Below, in pieces: positions 1 through 10,881 of a DNA stretch of 64,000 nucleotides (its first letter is position 1; every line of letters begins with the position of its first letter). The notes beneath the pieces were generated by a model that was not told the origin of the DNA, did no database searches, and worked only from the letters and a program-made list of their open reading frames with translations. Source of the stretch: Silene latifolia (lineage: Eukaryota > Streptophyta > Magnoliopsida > Caryophyllales > Caryophyllaceae); contig NC_133534.1 in assembly GCF_048544455.1 (NCBI RefSeq), forward strand, positions 91,975,637-92,039,636. The letters are read 5' to 3'. The position numbers were made by a program, and so were the translations under genes.

Positions 1-1750
1 AAGTGACGAATTTAACCTCCTATGTTTTAAAGAAACAACATCTTACACAAAACGTCTCATGTAGTCAAGAAAGACCAGTTTCTTGCGACATAACATTCTC
101 TGTGGCATTCTTTGTGGCTCTTGAATAATTTCTCCCACTCTGTCTTCTAGAAATAAACTTGTATTTTAGAAAGACATCTTCACGAGCCGCAAACCCGTCG
201 TACTCGTGATAATTGAAAGGGAAAAATGAGCATTTGTTTCTTGTGAAAACTTACAAATATGGTACTCTACCATTTTATATCTCATATGATTCGTTTTAGA
301 TTTAGTGGAAAAATAATTTCGACAAAATGATAAAATCCCCAAAAGGATCAAGTAACTCAAAGTAACTTGATTGAAGTCCAAACCATATCGAATAACGTTT
401 GATTTCTTATCCATCCACACATTATCTCATAATGTGTGTAAGAGAGATTAACTTGTGATACTATATCACATTTCATTTGGCTTATATCAAAGTCTTCACT
501 TTGATAATCCCATCACGACTAGATCGTGATTCTTTGAACTCTTTCAACTTCTTCAAGGATTTCTCTATTTACCTTATTAAATTAACACATTAGTGTCAAC
601 TTAAATCGTTGGTAAAAATAAAATGATCAACCTATTTTGGATCAATGATTTACAACCTCGATCTCCTTTTCAACCAAAAGGCACGAGACATCTTGCTTTG
701 AATACAAGATACGCATATACCATAAGATTAACAATCTAATGGTGTCAAGAGTATTCGATAACTCTTTGCATTCATCATTCCAGAATTTAATGTTTAATCT
801 TGGGTTACCAATTTGAGTCTTGCATCATCTCCATGATATATCATTCTAGTTTGGTTTAGAATATATTCACCTTGATAATGGGCTAGCCATACATCAAATC
901 ATGGTGTATCGGGTGACAAAAGTGAAACCTCTTTTGTATCTTAACAAGTTTATATTCTTATTTAGAGTTTATGCACTTAATAGTCATAATTAAGTACAAC
1001 TCTAAATCCAAAAACTAGATTGAGTACACAATGACTCTATCTCTCAACATCATTGTTGCTAGTTCGTCATATTGTAATCATCCTATGTATCAAGTACAAT
1101 GATGAAAACCACCACCGGTTTCTAATATTGACGAAGTAGTACTAGCAAAATTTATGTTAATCAAATAAACATTTAAAGAAGAAGGTCCCATTAGATGTCC
1201 CACAACTAATTTGTTGATTCTTCAATAATTTGGGGTAGTTTCCTTTCTAGTGTCCAACATTTAAGACAATGGAAACTTTATCGGTCGGGATTGATAGGTT
1301 TAGTATCGTCATTCTCAATAACTTTACTTTCAACATTACCTTGTATCAATTCCATTATAATCTTTACTTCTTGAACCTCATCCTTTTCTTAACGGTTTAA
1401 GAGAATGCTCCCACTTATTTCAAAGAATCTTTACTTAGAGAAGCAAAGTTGAATCTTATAAAGACTACTCTTCAATTCAATCGTTTTAGTCTTAAAACTT
1501 TCATTGAAGTGGTTGCGTTATTTTGGTCAATTACGAATTCTTACTAATCTAATTACCAAAACAATTTATCGCTTCAAGATACTTAATTTAATTAAGCATA
1601 TGAGAAACAATTAATTGTAAGTAGATATGTTAGTCAAGAATCAAAAACTTGTTTGATAATGAATAACTTTAATCTATACTCTTTAAAAGAGATCCTTAGC
1701 AATGGTTCATTTGAGGTTTTAGAAGCAAATTCATATTTGTCTTTAGTTAC
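1..1750 (-). pseudogene. copia A gag-pol relic (protease and integrase remnants)
   Basis: No open frame survives, but reading the minus strand in shifting frames recovers copia landmarks in the right order. A protease remnant, SSILETGGGFHHC (normally ILDTGCGSHIC), lies near 1096-1132. A segment like LNYDYYVPxLSKNI follows near 960-1000. An integrase remnant like FYFYQRFKL (normally FITFTDDLSR) lies near 600-628. A remnant of SDRGGDYQSEDFD is near 490-525, and one of LPDSFWGFxxLS is near 308-345. The order protease then integrase is diagnostic of Ty1/copia rather than gypsy. The gene is non-functional. Confidence 0.7.
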
Positions 1751-3099
1751 GATGTTTTAATGGAGATTTGAATCAAAAATCGTATATGAATTGGTAAAGA
1801 AATAGAACAATATGATAACGGAATAGTGGAAAACTTAACATTTATCGTTTTATTAATACTTGTAAATAACAAGTAAAGCATTTACATAGTGACCTCTACC
1901 CAACTATGATAAATGATTCCAAGATCCAAATTCATATTAACTTGGGCATCGGTAAAGCCGAATACAACCCTCATCAATATAACTCGGTGGATTAACTCTT
2001 TAATCGATTCTACTTTTAGAACTCTTGGTCGATAAAATTACATTAATATTTATCTTTAGCCCGAAACACATCCGGCAACCGTCGAGAATACTTTCGTTGA
2101 GTTCAACCCAAATTTCGAATAAATGTGTCCATGATTCAAATTTACATCAACTTGGGCATCGGTAAAGCCGAAAACAACCCTCATCTTTATAAATTCGGTG
2201 GGTAGACATTTATCACCCACTTCACCAACGTAACAAGGTTTGTCTTACGGTAAAGCCGGCTCAACTTCCTTGCGAAACTGGTACTTCATAGTTTCTACTA
2301 TTTGGTAAGGCTAAGTCTCAATTGTTTAATTTTTAGTGAGAGGTCATGTCAATTTTTTATCTATCACGTTTTAAGTGAATTAAAGCGGTGAACTACGATA
2401 ATTATAATTGACACGGTCGATATACTCGATTTAAATGATAATGCATGTTTTAGTTATGGCGATTTAGCGATGCATGCGACATATAAATAAAATGCAAAGC
2501 ATAAATTAAATCCTAGTATGGCCTTCCTAAAATAGAAAATCTAATTAACTATTACATATTCGGAAACCAACTCCATTGGTCCCTTGAACTTTGGTTTTTG
2601 GCACGCATCTCGAGGTAACACCGTCTTTATGTATCGCCTTCTTGAGTGACACCGTCTTCAAGGAACTCCGAAATAATTAAATTACATAACAAATTACATA
2701 ATTTCCTATTATACATTTGTAATTAAAACAAAATTAATCTATTAAATTACAAAACGGTGATACGAGATCACAATAAATTACAATCGAATCGATATTCCCA
2801 TACATTTCGGGTAATACCAATTAAAAACTAAGGCCATACTAAGTAAAATTACATAATTCAAAAATTATATAAAATAAAATTATGACAATCATAAATAAAA
2901 TGCAGCATTATAATATGTATGAACATGCCCAATTATTATGCTAAATCGCCTTTAAGGAGCCAATATCGTATATTAAACGGCTTTTACGGATTTGCGTGAT
3001 TCAACCTTTTAAAATCATAATAAATTACATAAAATCATATTTATGCACAAGTTAATTACCCTAACCATCTTATGACTCAAAATTAGTCTCCACTAACAA
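1751..3099 (-). other. copia A 5' leader (non-coding)
   Basis: AT-rich leader between LTR and gag. It contains two copies of a phrase around 'acttgggcatcggtaaagcc' (near 1940 and 2152) and blocks parallel to copia B's leader. No coding potential seen. The boundary with the LTR is not determined. Confidence 0.5.
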
Positions 3100-4072
3100 T
3101 TTGACTATAATTAACTTATATTTCTTAAAATTGTTCATTAATGGACTCAAAATTACAACAAAAAGCTATAAACTCCAAATAAATCATAAAAATTTCAAAT
3201 AAATTCAAAATTTGAAATTTAAACTCATGAACATTCTGTAAAAATACCATGACACTCATAATGTTCAAAAACGTAGGTTAAAATTTCGAAAAATTTATCG
3301 GAAAAACAATGTTGCGGTTTATCGGATTTATCAATTAAAATCATAAAAACATGAGAAAAATTATACTCATCAACTTTTCAATTTTAGATCTGAAAAAGAT
3401 AATAAAATGCAACATGTGACGTTTTTCCTTAGTCATGAAGTATGTTTTAGCAATTTTTAACTAATAAGTCACTATTTATGCTATTTTTCATCAAAAAAAA
3501 AATCATAAATCATGCATGAAGACTTCATTATAGCCTATTATTTTACACACATCTTGTAAAATTGCATGTGACAACATACTAAATTTCTATGACCAGATTC
3601 GAAATATTTCTCATATTAACCTATTTATCATTTAAATTCGATTTTTATCATGAAAAATCCATATTTCGAGCATAAAAACTCCAAAAATTCTGAAAATTTG
3701 CAGATCATCTAAAAATAATATATGTGAATACATATCCAAAAACCACTGGAAAATTCGAAGTTTAGCTAATTTTCGTCCAAAAAATGATATTTTTATCATA
3801 AAAATCACATTTTAATGCCAATATAATATAAAATGAACAATAAAACCATAAGGGCATCATCCTTTAGGTGTGACCTTAAGGGATCAACTGACCACCACCG
3901 TCCCACGACAATAACGTCAAACTCTAGTAAGCCAATCGTTACCGATTAATGTTGATCAGTTGACTATATAATTGAATCATCCCTTACGTATTCTTAAAAT
4001 GAGATTTAAACATGTGATCAATATGATCGATAATTGTGATCGCATTATTGTTGGGGACACTTTACTCCAACA
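3100..4072 (-). repeat. copia A 5' LTR (outer end certain, inner end estimated)
   Basis: The minus strand from 4072 reads TGTTGGAGTAAAGTGTCC and then blocks shared with the copia B LTR: GTTTGACGTTATT, a GATCAACTGGTCCCT-like block, and GTCACACCTA(T/A)AGGATG. The inner boundary is set only by analogy with the 967-bp LTR of copia B. I could not find a convincing tRNA-Met primer site. Confidence 0.55.
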
Positions 4073-4176
4073 ATTTTTGTAAGCCCTCGGCTGTTACAGG
4101 ACCTTGTTTGGTTGGAATATATGTACGGTAGCTAGAATTGTCTATCATATTAGTTCCATGCATGTTTATGTGGATC
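4073..4176 (+). mobile_element. Element IV (Athila/Tat-type gypsy), 3' UTR fragment, left half
   Basis: This 104-bp piece resembles the 3' untranslated region of gypsy III near 44545-44650: 'gtaagcCCTCGGC', 'ggttggaat.atatgtacgg' and 'catgcatgttt..t.ggtcg'. Its continuation lies 48.8 kb away at 52952, which matches gypsy III from about 44655 onward. It is therefore host sequence split by the compound element and cut on its left side by copia A. Confidence 0.75.
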
Positions 4177-4181
4177 GTAGT
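4177..4181. repeat. 5-bp target-site duplication GTAGT (left)
   Basis: GTAGT directly precedes the TGATCGG end of the outermost LTR. The identical GTAGT directly follows the last ACATCA end at 52946. Five bases is the usual TSD length for gypsy integrases. It brackets the whole compound element, not a single unit. Confidence 0.9.
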
Positions 4182-5013
4182 TGATCGGTCTGTTTCGTTT
4201 TCTCAATTTAATAGATGTTGTCGTTGGGTCACGTCCGAATAAAAACACAATTTATAGCTTCACAAACAACTCTTCAATTAGTAAAGAGGCAAGTAAAGGT
4301 CGGATCCCAAGGGACGGGAATTGAGATGAGATTTCTATTGAAACTAGTGGTGTCTTAGGGGTGTCACAATTTGGGTTGATGTAGAAGGTCACTAACTAAA
4401 TAGCAATGAAAGTAAATAAGCAAGATGAATTAAAAGGGTTGTAAACAATTGATAAAAAGCACTAGGGTGTCATAGGGTCAGAGGGGAATCATAGGCTTAG
4501 CATTTCATCAAACATAACATGTGCATGAGTTGAGATCAAAACAAGCAAGCAAATAAACCATTAAAGCATATTAATTTAAGCATGAATCATTCCCCATGTT
4601 GGTTTCCCCTAATTACCCATTAACCCTAGCTAGGTCACTACTCACTCATTATCATGTTGATCATGCTAGCAAGGTTGTCAATCATACCAACAAAAGGAAA
4701 CATGATGAATAAATGAAAGTAATTAACAATAATTAATAAGGGAATAAGAGAATTATACCTACTAATGATTCCAATAACAAAGCAAAGAATAAAAGAAGTA
4801 CTTGATGCTTGATTGAGAGGTTGTCAATCTCCCAATAATAACCCAAATAATTTTCAATTACCCAAAATAAAGGATGAACAAAAGAGAGATTAAGGAAATA
4901 AAACTTGTATTAGAACTTGATTAATTGTTGATTATAATACTAAAGAGAGATTTGATTGATATTAACTACTCTAAATATTGATAAGAAGAACCTACTCTTC
5001 TAATTAGACTAAT

Positions 5014-5026
5014 GGGGTATTTATAG
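5014..5026 (-). promoter_or_regulatory. TATA box of the compound-element LTR
   Basis: The minus strand reads CTATAAATACCCC, a strong plant TATA box, about 660 bp into the LTR. It is preserved in every copy, for example 22844-22856 in LTR 2. The GC-rich hairpin array lies 140-320 bp upstream of it. Transcription would run leftward. Confidence 0.7.
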
Positions 5027-5170
5027 TGGAAATTAGGTGGATGCATTAGGGTTAACTAAGGGCTAAACTAGTAATTACACTTTTTAGATTGAGCAGGGAG
5101 AAGCCGGTATTTTTCGAAGGAAGGGCTTCTTTCTTTGTAGCTTGGAGGAGACGAAATTTCGCTGTACTGG

Positions 5171-5339
5171 AATCCGTGCGTATTCGAGTCGGGACGGGCG
5201 GATTAAGGCAGGGGAAGACGGGCGTCTTCAGGGGAATCCGGGCGGATTCTGTGGGCTGCCAATCCGGGCGTCTTTGGAGGAAGACGCACGGATTGTGTTT
5301 GTGGAGGACGGGCGGATTCAGGACAATCCGCTCGGATTG
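5171..5339 (-). repeat. GC-rich hairpin-motif array in LTR U3
   Basis: An island of short inverted repeats with a 4-base loop: GAAGAC-GGGC-GTCTTC at 5214-5229, AATCC-GGGC-GGATT at 5235-5248, AATCC-GCTC-GGATT at 5325-5338, plus mixed half-site pairs such as aatccgggcgtctt. The same array recurs in all nine LTRs and, separately, upstream of the second gene in both internal regions. Confidence 0.8.
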
Positions 5340-5685
5340 TAGCTCAGCACTATTTCTTCTTCTTTTCTTCCGTTTTCTTCATAAAATCCTTGGGGATTTC
5401 CTCGGGGATGCAAGGATCCTTTCTCAACATTGCTCATCTACTATCATATGTACAAAGGCCTTCTAATCTTGTCTCTCCTTGATGCTTGGTCATTGAATTC
5501 AATCAATTTAGTCTTGTTTTGCCATGAAAATGCAAGATTTGCACTCCTTTCTTACCAAGGGATCAAAATCTCAAAGAATATGCAAAACAAAGAACTAAAG
5601 ATAATAAATGACCCAAATATGTACTAAAAAGCATGGGAACAAGGCTAATTCGGGGGCTAAATATGCGCTAATTATGGTCACATCA

Positions 5686-5702
5686 AATATCCCCAAACCG
5701 AA
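5686..5702 (-). other. Polypurine tract of internal I
   Basis: The minus strand reads GGTTCGGTTTGGGGATA immediately before the TGATGTGACC start of LTR 1. This is the expected plus-strand primer position. Gypsy III has the closely similar GGTTTGGGGAGATT at its own 3' LTR. Confidence 0.8.
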
Positions 5703-7754
5703 CCTTTGTTCGTCCCGAGTAAAGAGGTGACAAAGACTAGGACCATTATTTAAACTAACCTAATAACATAGCCGATATGAGACAATTAGTGGGTCTCACT
5801 CCGCCCCTTCAACTCACAACAAGACAACCATGAGGTAGGATGCCTTCTTGCAAGGCAAGGTGGGTTTTGCCAAAATGGCGACACATCCAAACATTAAGCA
5901 CATAAAATCAAATAATGGATGCATCTACAAAAGGAATAGCCACTTCCTCATCAAGTGGCGGAGGCAACCAAAAGAGAACAAATTTAAGAGCATATAATCC
6001 TTCACAAATACTAGTTCAACAAATTACTAAGGCTAAGAGGATGGCACTAAATCACCTCCAAATGGTGTTAAACTAGACTACTTTCGTCCTCAATTTCCAA
6101 ATGCTTTCGTCAAGAGCGATCGGATGGTGGTGGCATGATGATCCCTATGATGCTAGTAGCATATGACATGACAAGTTTCGAATTCTCTACAACAGTGAAG
6201 GTCATGGATCGTCCCAAGCTCGACAAAGTGGCTTGACAAAAAGGCTTTTTGGGAATGAAATGCTCAAATCTTTATAAACAAAGGGTGGATATGACTAGTA
6301 TTCAAAATTATCCTCATTTAGCTTTCACATTTCAAAAATTTAAGATGGGGTTTGTCCCTTCCGGGCTAGTGTCCTTTGCTTTCGCCAATCGCTTATTAGG
6401 CAACCGGTTAACCTCTAGACAATAGCTTTTCAGGGTGATAGTCACTCTGTCTCTGGGCGGTCGAATTCATAACCATGTGGGGGCCCAATTCAATGGATCC
6501 CTCTCCAAAGCACATCGAAGTGGTACGCCTCCATCAAAACAACTAAATTTCTCAACATTTCAACATTTCATAACATTTGAGGTTTCCTTAGCAATAAATT
6601 ACTTCCACATGACAAAATTTTCGAAATGAGCACTTCAAGCTTATTGATAAAAAATATTTTTGGGTTGCCTTACCACGTGGTCAGTCAAGGTCACCTAGAC
6701 AAGTTAACCAAGTCCACATCGCATCACGGGGTTGGATAGGTGACTCACATGCAAACCCTTGACTAGGCTTTGGGTCATGGGTCAAAAGACACTAGTATGA
6801 TACTATCTAGGGTGTTTTACAACCATTCTAGTAGGCAAAGTCTTAAGTTGAAAAAGTATTTGTAATGGCTTAGTTGCTCTTGTCAAAGTTCTCAATTAGG
6901 CACTTTTCAAAATGTTTTACATAAATGCAACTATATGCCATGATGCAACTATTATATACATCCTAATGCAAGTGATTCTATCAACTAATATGACATATAA
7001 ACTAAATGCATGTCCTAAGTTCACATTGTTATACCACATCAATCAAAACAAAGCCACATAGTCATTAAAATAAAGAGGAAAAAGGAGATTGGAAAGATCA
7101 TACCATGCGGTCTTCATGATCCTCATGTCTCGGATGTGGCGTAGTCAATCAATGTGAACAAGGATAGAACAAACAATATATACAATATATACATATATAT
7201 ATAACTACACTACAAAAGAAATAAACATGTTTTTGGGTTTTTCAATTTTAAAATTTTTATGGTTTTTCGAAAATTTTCAATTTTTTTTGGATTTTTGAAT
7301 AAAAGTTAAGTTAGAATTCCCCATCCCCACACTAATATGGGCATTGTCCTCAATGGCCAAAATGATGGGAAATTATGCAAACATGATGCATGATTTCTAC
7401 ACTAAATGCAAGCTACACTAATCTATACTACATGATGCATGGTTTTTGTTTATGACGGAGAGGATAATTTAGATTACCTCCCGTTGTGTATGCATTAACT
7501 TCCCCAAACCGATCTAGACATTATTGCTAATGTCCAAGGATGGGTGTAGTTCATGCACACACTATGCAATGCATGAAACTAATTTTGTCATTTTGGATTT
7601 TGAAAAGGTGGGAACAATAAAATGAGAACACCTCGATGGGGCCGAGGTGTTAGTCCTCTATGGTGCTAGGACTACTCCAACAATGATCAAGAAAAATAAT
7701 TAAAACAAAGAGAGAAATAGACAAACCTTGAGAGGTAGGAGCCTCCAAAGCTTG
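5703..7754 (-). other. 3' untranslated region of internal I
   Basis: About 2 kb with no credible gene. It holds, on the minus strand, a hairpin CATTG-AGGA-CAATG (7342-7355) followed by AGTGTGGGGATGG (7322-7335). Next come a T/A-rich low-complexity block (7215-7310) and a TA-rich simple repeat (7165-7205). The same order is found in internal II and in the relic at 54472-56216. Confidence 0.75.
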
Positions 7755-8028
7755 CTAATCTTCCATCATATCATCATTATCATCACTATCCTCACTAGAA
7801 GTGGTCTTATCACCACTTTCTTCTTCACCTTGCTCATCATCCTCTTCTCCTTTTTCACTAGCTTCTTCATCAATGTTATCATCAACCTCTTCATTACCAA
7901 CAACCTCATTGTCACCCGGAACAACCCTAGATGCACTCGGAAATAGGACTTCCATATCCGCCCAACTAGGCAAAGGACATGATGGGTCAAGTAGTCCTTG
8001 CCTAGCTAAATGTTGGAGGGGTGAATAT
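7755..8028 (-). pseudogene. ATHILA ORF-1-like gene, internal I, C-terminal part (split by copia B)
   Basis: This is the end of the second gene of internal I, cut from its N-terminal part (16549-17864) by copia B. It encodes the tail after the LAQYP junction and becomes strongly acidic over its last about 50 residues (DNIDEEASEKGEEDDEQGEE, ending DDNDDMMED). The native stop is at 7755-7757. The equivalent tail in internal II is lost to a 1-bp deletion, so this copy shows the original frame. Confidence 0.75.
8023..8028. repeat. Target-site duplication of copia B (left)
   Basis: GAATAT here and GGATAT at 16549-16554 flank the element with one mismatch. The empty site in internal II (near 32860) reads ggggtGGATATtggg and confirms the insertion point. 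Confidence 0.75.
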
Positions 8029-8995
8029 GTTGGAGCTTGTGTCCTCCTCAAATTAGTGTGATAACATTTGTAAATCTCTTACAGGTTCACAAGGGTATAC
8101 TTCGTATATTTAATAAGTTGATTAACGTTTACCTAATAATGGTTGGCTTGCTAGAAAGTTTGACGTTATTATCATACAGATGGCGGTGATCAACTGGTCC
8201 CTAAAAGTCACACCTATAGGATGTGTTTGAGAGATGTGGTTATAGAAATATGATCACATTGATGCCTAATATGACTAAACAGTTAGTCAATGTGTTGATG
8301 AGACAATTATTTAATAAAGATTAAATAATATTAGTTGAGACGAATTAACTGTGAATTCGTAAATTAAATATAATAAGTTATATTTAATTAAATGTATGTA
8401 ATGTTAGCTTGGACGAATTAATCTGCTAATTCGTAATTAAATGTAATCGGTTATATTTAATATCAACAAGTTGAATGTCTCATAGTGGTAATAGTGAGGG
8501 TACACAAACCAAGAGGTCATGGGTTCGATCCTCACTAGATGTCAATTTAACACATTTTATACATTTTTGAAATAACCATAAATAAGGAAAGAATACTCCT
8601 TATTTCGGTTATGGGCCGAGAAAAATAGAAAAGAAAAGCCTACCCTAATTCATTCCTATACACGGTTTATAGGTGAGTGAGAGAGGATTTTCTGACCTAA
8701 TTCATTTTTCATTTTTGCCTCCTCTCTCATCGGAAAACACAAAGAAAACCTAAAAATTATTTTAATTTTTGGATCGATTCTAGCAAAATCAAGGGCATTT
8801 CTCGGAGCATCTTGGGTGCAACTGATAGGAGAATATCTACTTTGATATTGTTCTTAGGCCGTATTTGCTAGGACCTAAGGTTATTTCTGAATCCTCTTCT
8901 TTTGTTTATGTATTTTATTTTATGACTAGTGATCGTCATCATAAAATTCGTTATAATCCTTAATAATAAGGGAAGTATATAGATAATTTCCCACA
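8029..8995 (+). repeat. copia B 5' LTR
   Basis: TGTTGGAGCTTG...TTTCCCACA, 967 bp, with TG...CA ends. The matching 3' LTR is at 15579-16548. The primer site begins two bases after it. Confidence 0.95.
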
Positions 8996-8997
8996 AG

Positions 8998-9010
8998 TGG
9001 CATCACAGCC
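8998..9010 (+). other. copia B primer-binding site (tRNA-Met type)
   Basis: TGGCATCACAGCC is two mismatches from the common plant copia site TGGTATCAGAGCC, complementary to the 3' end of initiator tRNA-Met. It lies directly after the LTR. Confidence 0.75.
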
Positions 9011-10881
9011 AAAGCCACGAATTTTAATTTTGATGATTTTCATAAAATTGTTTGTAAACAATAATTAGGGTTTGCGAAAAAATATATAATCGGCTGGATT
9101 TTTTTTTATCCGTGGAATTTTTTTTCCTTCCGTCACGTTACTGTTCATGGATGAACAGTATTTTTTTTTTAAAAAAAATTCAGTTTTTTTTCTTTCGGTT
9201 TTTCCTGAAAACCCGATTAAAGTTTTTTGCGGCTGTTTTTGTTTATGCCGATTTGAAAAACATCCGAGAAAAGTAAGAATTTTTTTTCCTGCTACTATTC
9301 ACGTTTCAGTTACTGTTCACAAAAAAAAAAAAAATTTATGTGTTTCGGTTTTTACAGATAAAGCCGAGTTTAAAAAGAAAACAAAACGGGTTGTTTTTGT
9401 CTTGTTGTTTTTGCCGCAAAAATGAAAAAGAAAAAAAAAATTTGGGCTGTTTTTTTTTTACTGTTACTGTTCACGGCTGGACAGTTTATAAAAAAAAAAA
9501 AAAATTTGGGTTTTGGCTGTAAAACCGAGAGAAAGATTATTTTTGAGTAGTTTCGGTTTTACCGAGCTAATTTTAAAGTTTTTTTTTGGCCAATTAATTA
9601 TTGTGAAGCGGTTCATAATTAAAAGATACCTAATTATTTTAAAGCAATTTAAAATATTGATGGATTAAAGTCATATTACAAGTTTAATATGAATTAAGAT
9701 TGAAATTAATGTGATTAATTGAGAAATTATCACTTAATTTGTTTTAAATAGGTGGTTTGGATAAAATTAATCAACATAATTAAGGAATTGTGTAATGTAT
9801 GTTTAATTTATTTTGAGTTGATGCATTTTTTTGGGTTGAATGAATCGATTGAATGGTTTAATTTACGTATTTTTTGCAATCGGTTGTAAATTGTAATACT
9901 TAGTGTGGCCTTAGTCAAATTATGTTTTCGTAATGAAGGAAACATGATTTTTTATTTAATTATGAGATCTCGAATCTCTTTTATTTTTCTTTAGTTTTTG
10001 GTTTTTGAAATTAGAATGTAATAAATAGGTTTATTATGAAATTTTATTTATTGTAATTTTCAAAGAAGACTAAAGATGGAGATTGGAGCTCACTCCCGCT
10101 ACATGGATCAAGATGGAAAATCAAGACAAGCTTCTCGGGTCCAAGGATGGATTCCAAACTTGTATTTATTGTTCATTTTGATAGGATAAGCCACACTAGG
10201 ACTTTTACTGTTTTTACGTTTTCATTCTTATTGCTTTTCATTCACATGTTAGTTTATGCATCATATTCCGCCTAAAACCAAACCACCTACTACTAAAATG
10301 CATGAAAATTGACTCATATAGGTTGTATGTTGGTTTTCATGAACATACAGATGTCACACACTTATTAAGCCATCACTTTAGTTTATTCATTCTCGCATGC
10401 TAGATATTAGTTCACTTAAAATGAATTAAAATAAAGTTGATGGGATCTTCCTCTAAAACCGGAAATTGAGATTAGTCTTTATAAGGGCAAACAACTATGA
10501 ATCCCTTCTTCGTCGGTAGGCATAATATGACCCCTTCTACGTTGGGTAAGTAGTTGTGTTGACTTAGTTTACCTCAACATCATAGTCCGAAGAGTTTCTC
10601 GTGATTATGATGGACTAAAGATAGAATTTACAGAAATTTATCGACCAAGAATTCTAACGGTAGAATTAGCTAAAAGGTTAGCTTATCAATTTACAGAGAA
10701 TTGAGTCTTGGGATCATTTATATAATTCTTGAGGGAGGTCAATTGTATAAATGTTTTGAGTCTTCGCGTTATGACAGTAGTTCATTAGACGTAAAAATAT
10801 AAACGATGCACATGCTTATTATTTTTATTCTTCTTCTCGCAGTGTAGAACATGTTTATTTTCATAATACTGTTACAACGAA
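9011..10881 (+). other. copia B leader with palindrome and homopolymer runs
   Basis: A 1.87 kb untranslated leader. Its first 550 bp alternate poly-T/poly-A runs with repeated CTGTTCA(C/T) motifs. These include a perfect inverted repeat at 9139-9160 with arms TACTGTTCAT/ATGAACAGTA around GG. The second half matches copia A's leader. Short frames of 60-92 codons here look like chance. Confidence 0.6.

Larger units (their letters stand above)
1..4072 (-). mobile_element. copia A: decayed Ty1/copia retrotransposon, 5' portion
   Basis: Read on the minus strand this begins with TGTTGGAG at 4072, the same LTR start as the intact copia B at 8029. It continues through an LTR-like stretch, a long leader and a decayed gag-pol frame that leaves the window at base 1. 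The leader matches copia B's leader in order: the counterpart of about 9890-10800 lies at about 2840-1860, including the shared phrase around 'atcgaccaagaattcta'. The element interrupts element IV, whose sequence resumes at 4073. Stops and frameshifts are dense, so it is much older than copia B. The other LTR and flank are outside the window, so no TSD can be tested. Confidence 0.8.
4182..5685 (-). repeat. LTR 1: 3' LTR of internal I (outermost left)
   Basis: About 1504 bp, TGATCGGTCTG...GGTCACATCA on the plus strand. It is about 240 bp shorter than the other copies: a deletion joins 'ggggaatcat' to 'aggctta' near 4490 and removes the segment found for example at 22073-22328. Short similar sequences, atcatggg and ttcatagg, lie at the breakpoints. 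It keeps a minus-strand TATA box and the GC-rich hairpin array. It shares private bases with LTR 9: cctactcttc, ttgtgtttgtgg and aatatgtacta. Confidence 0.92.

Noticed and set aside
5089..5466. GC-rich frames of 66-125 codons over the hairpin array on both strands of each LTR
   Set aside because: They arise from the low stop-codon content of the GC-rich motif array; no domain, and they are inconsistent between LTR copies.
5430..5627. A 65-codon plus-strand frame (MLIYYHMYKGLLILSLLDAW) repeated in nearly every LTR
   Set aside because: It is antisense to the element and repeats only because the LTR repeats. Its apparent conservation equals that of the LTR itself, with no sign of codon-level constraint.
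7728..8061. Plus-strand Ser/Leu-rich frames near 7.7-8.1 kb and 32.6-32.9 kb
   Set aside because: They mirror the acidic tail of the minus-strand ATHILA ORF-1-like gene; GAA/GAT codons read in antisense give Ser/Phe/Ile runs.
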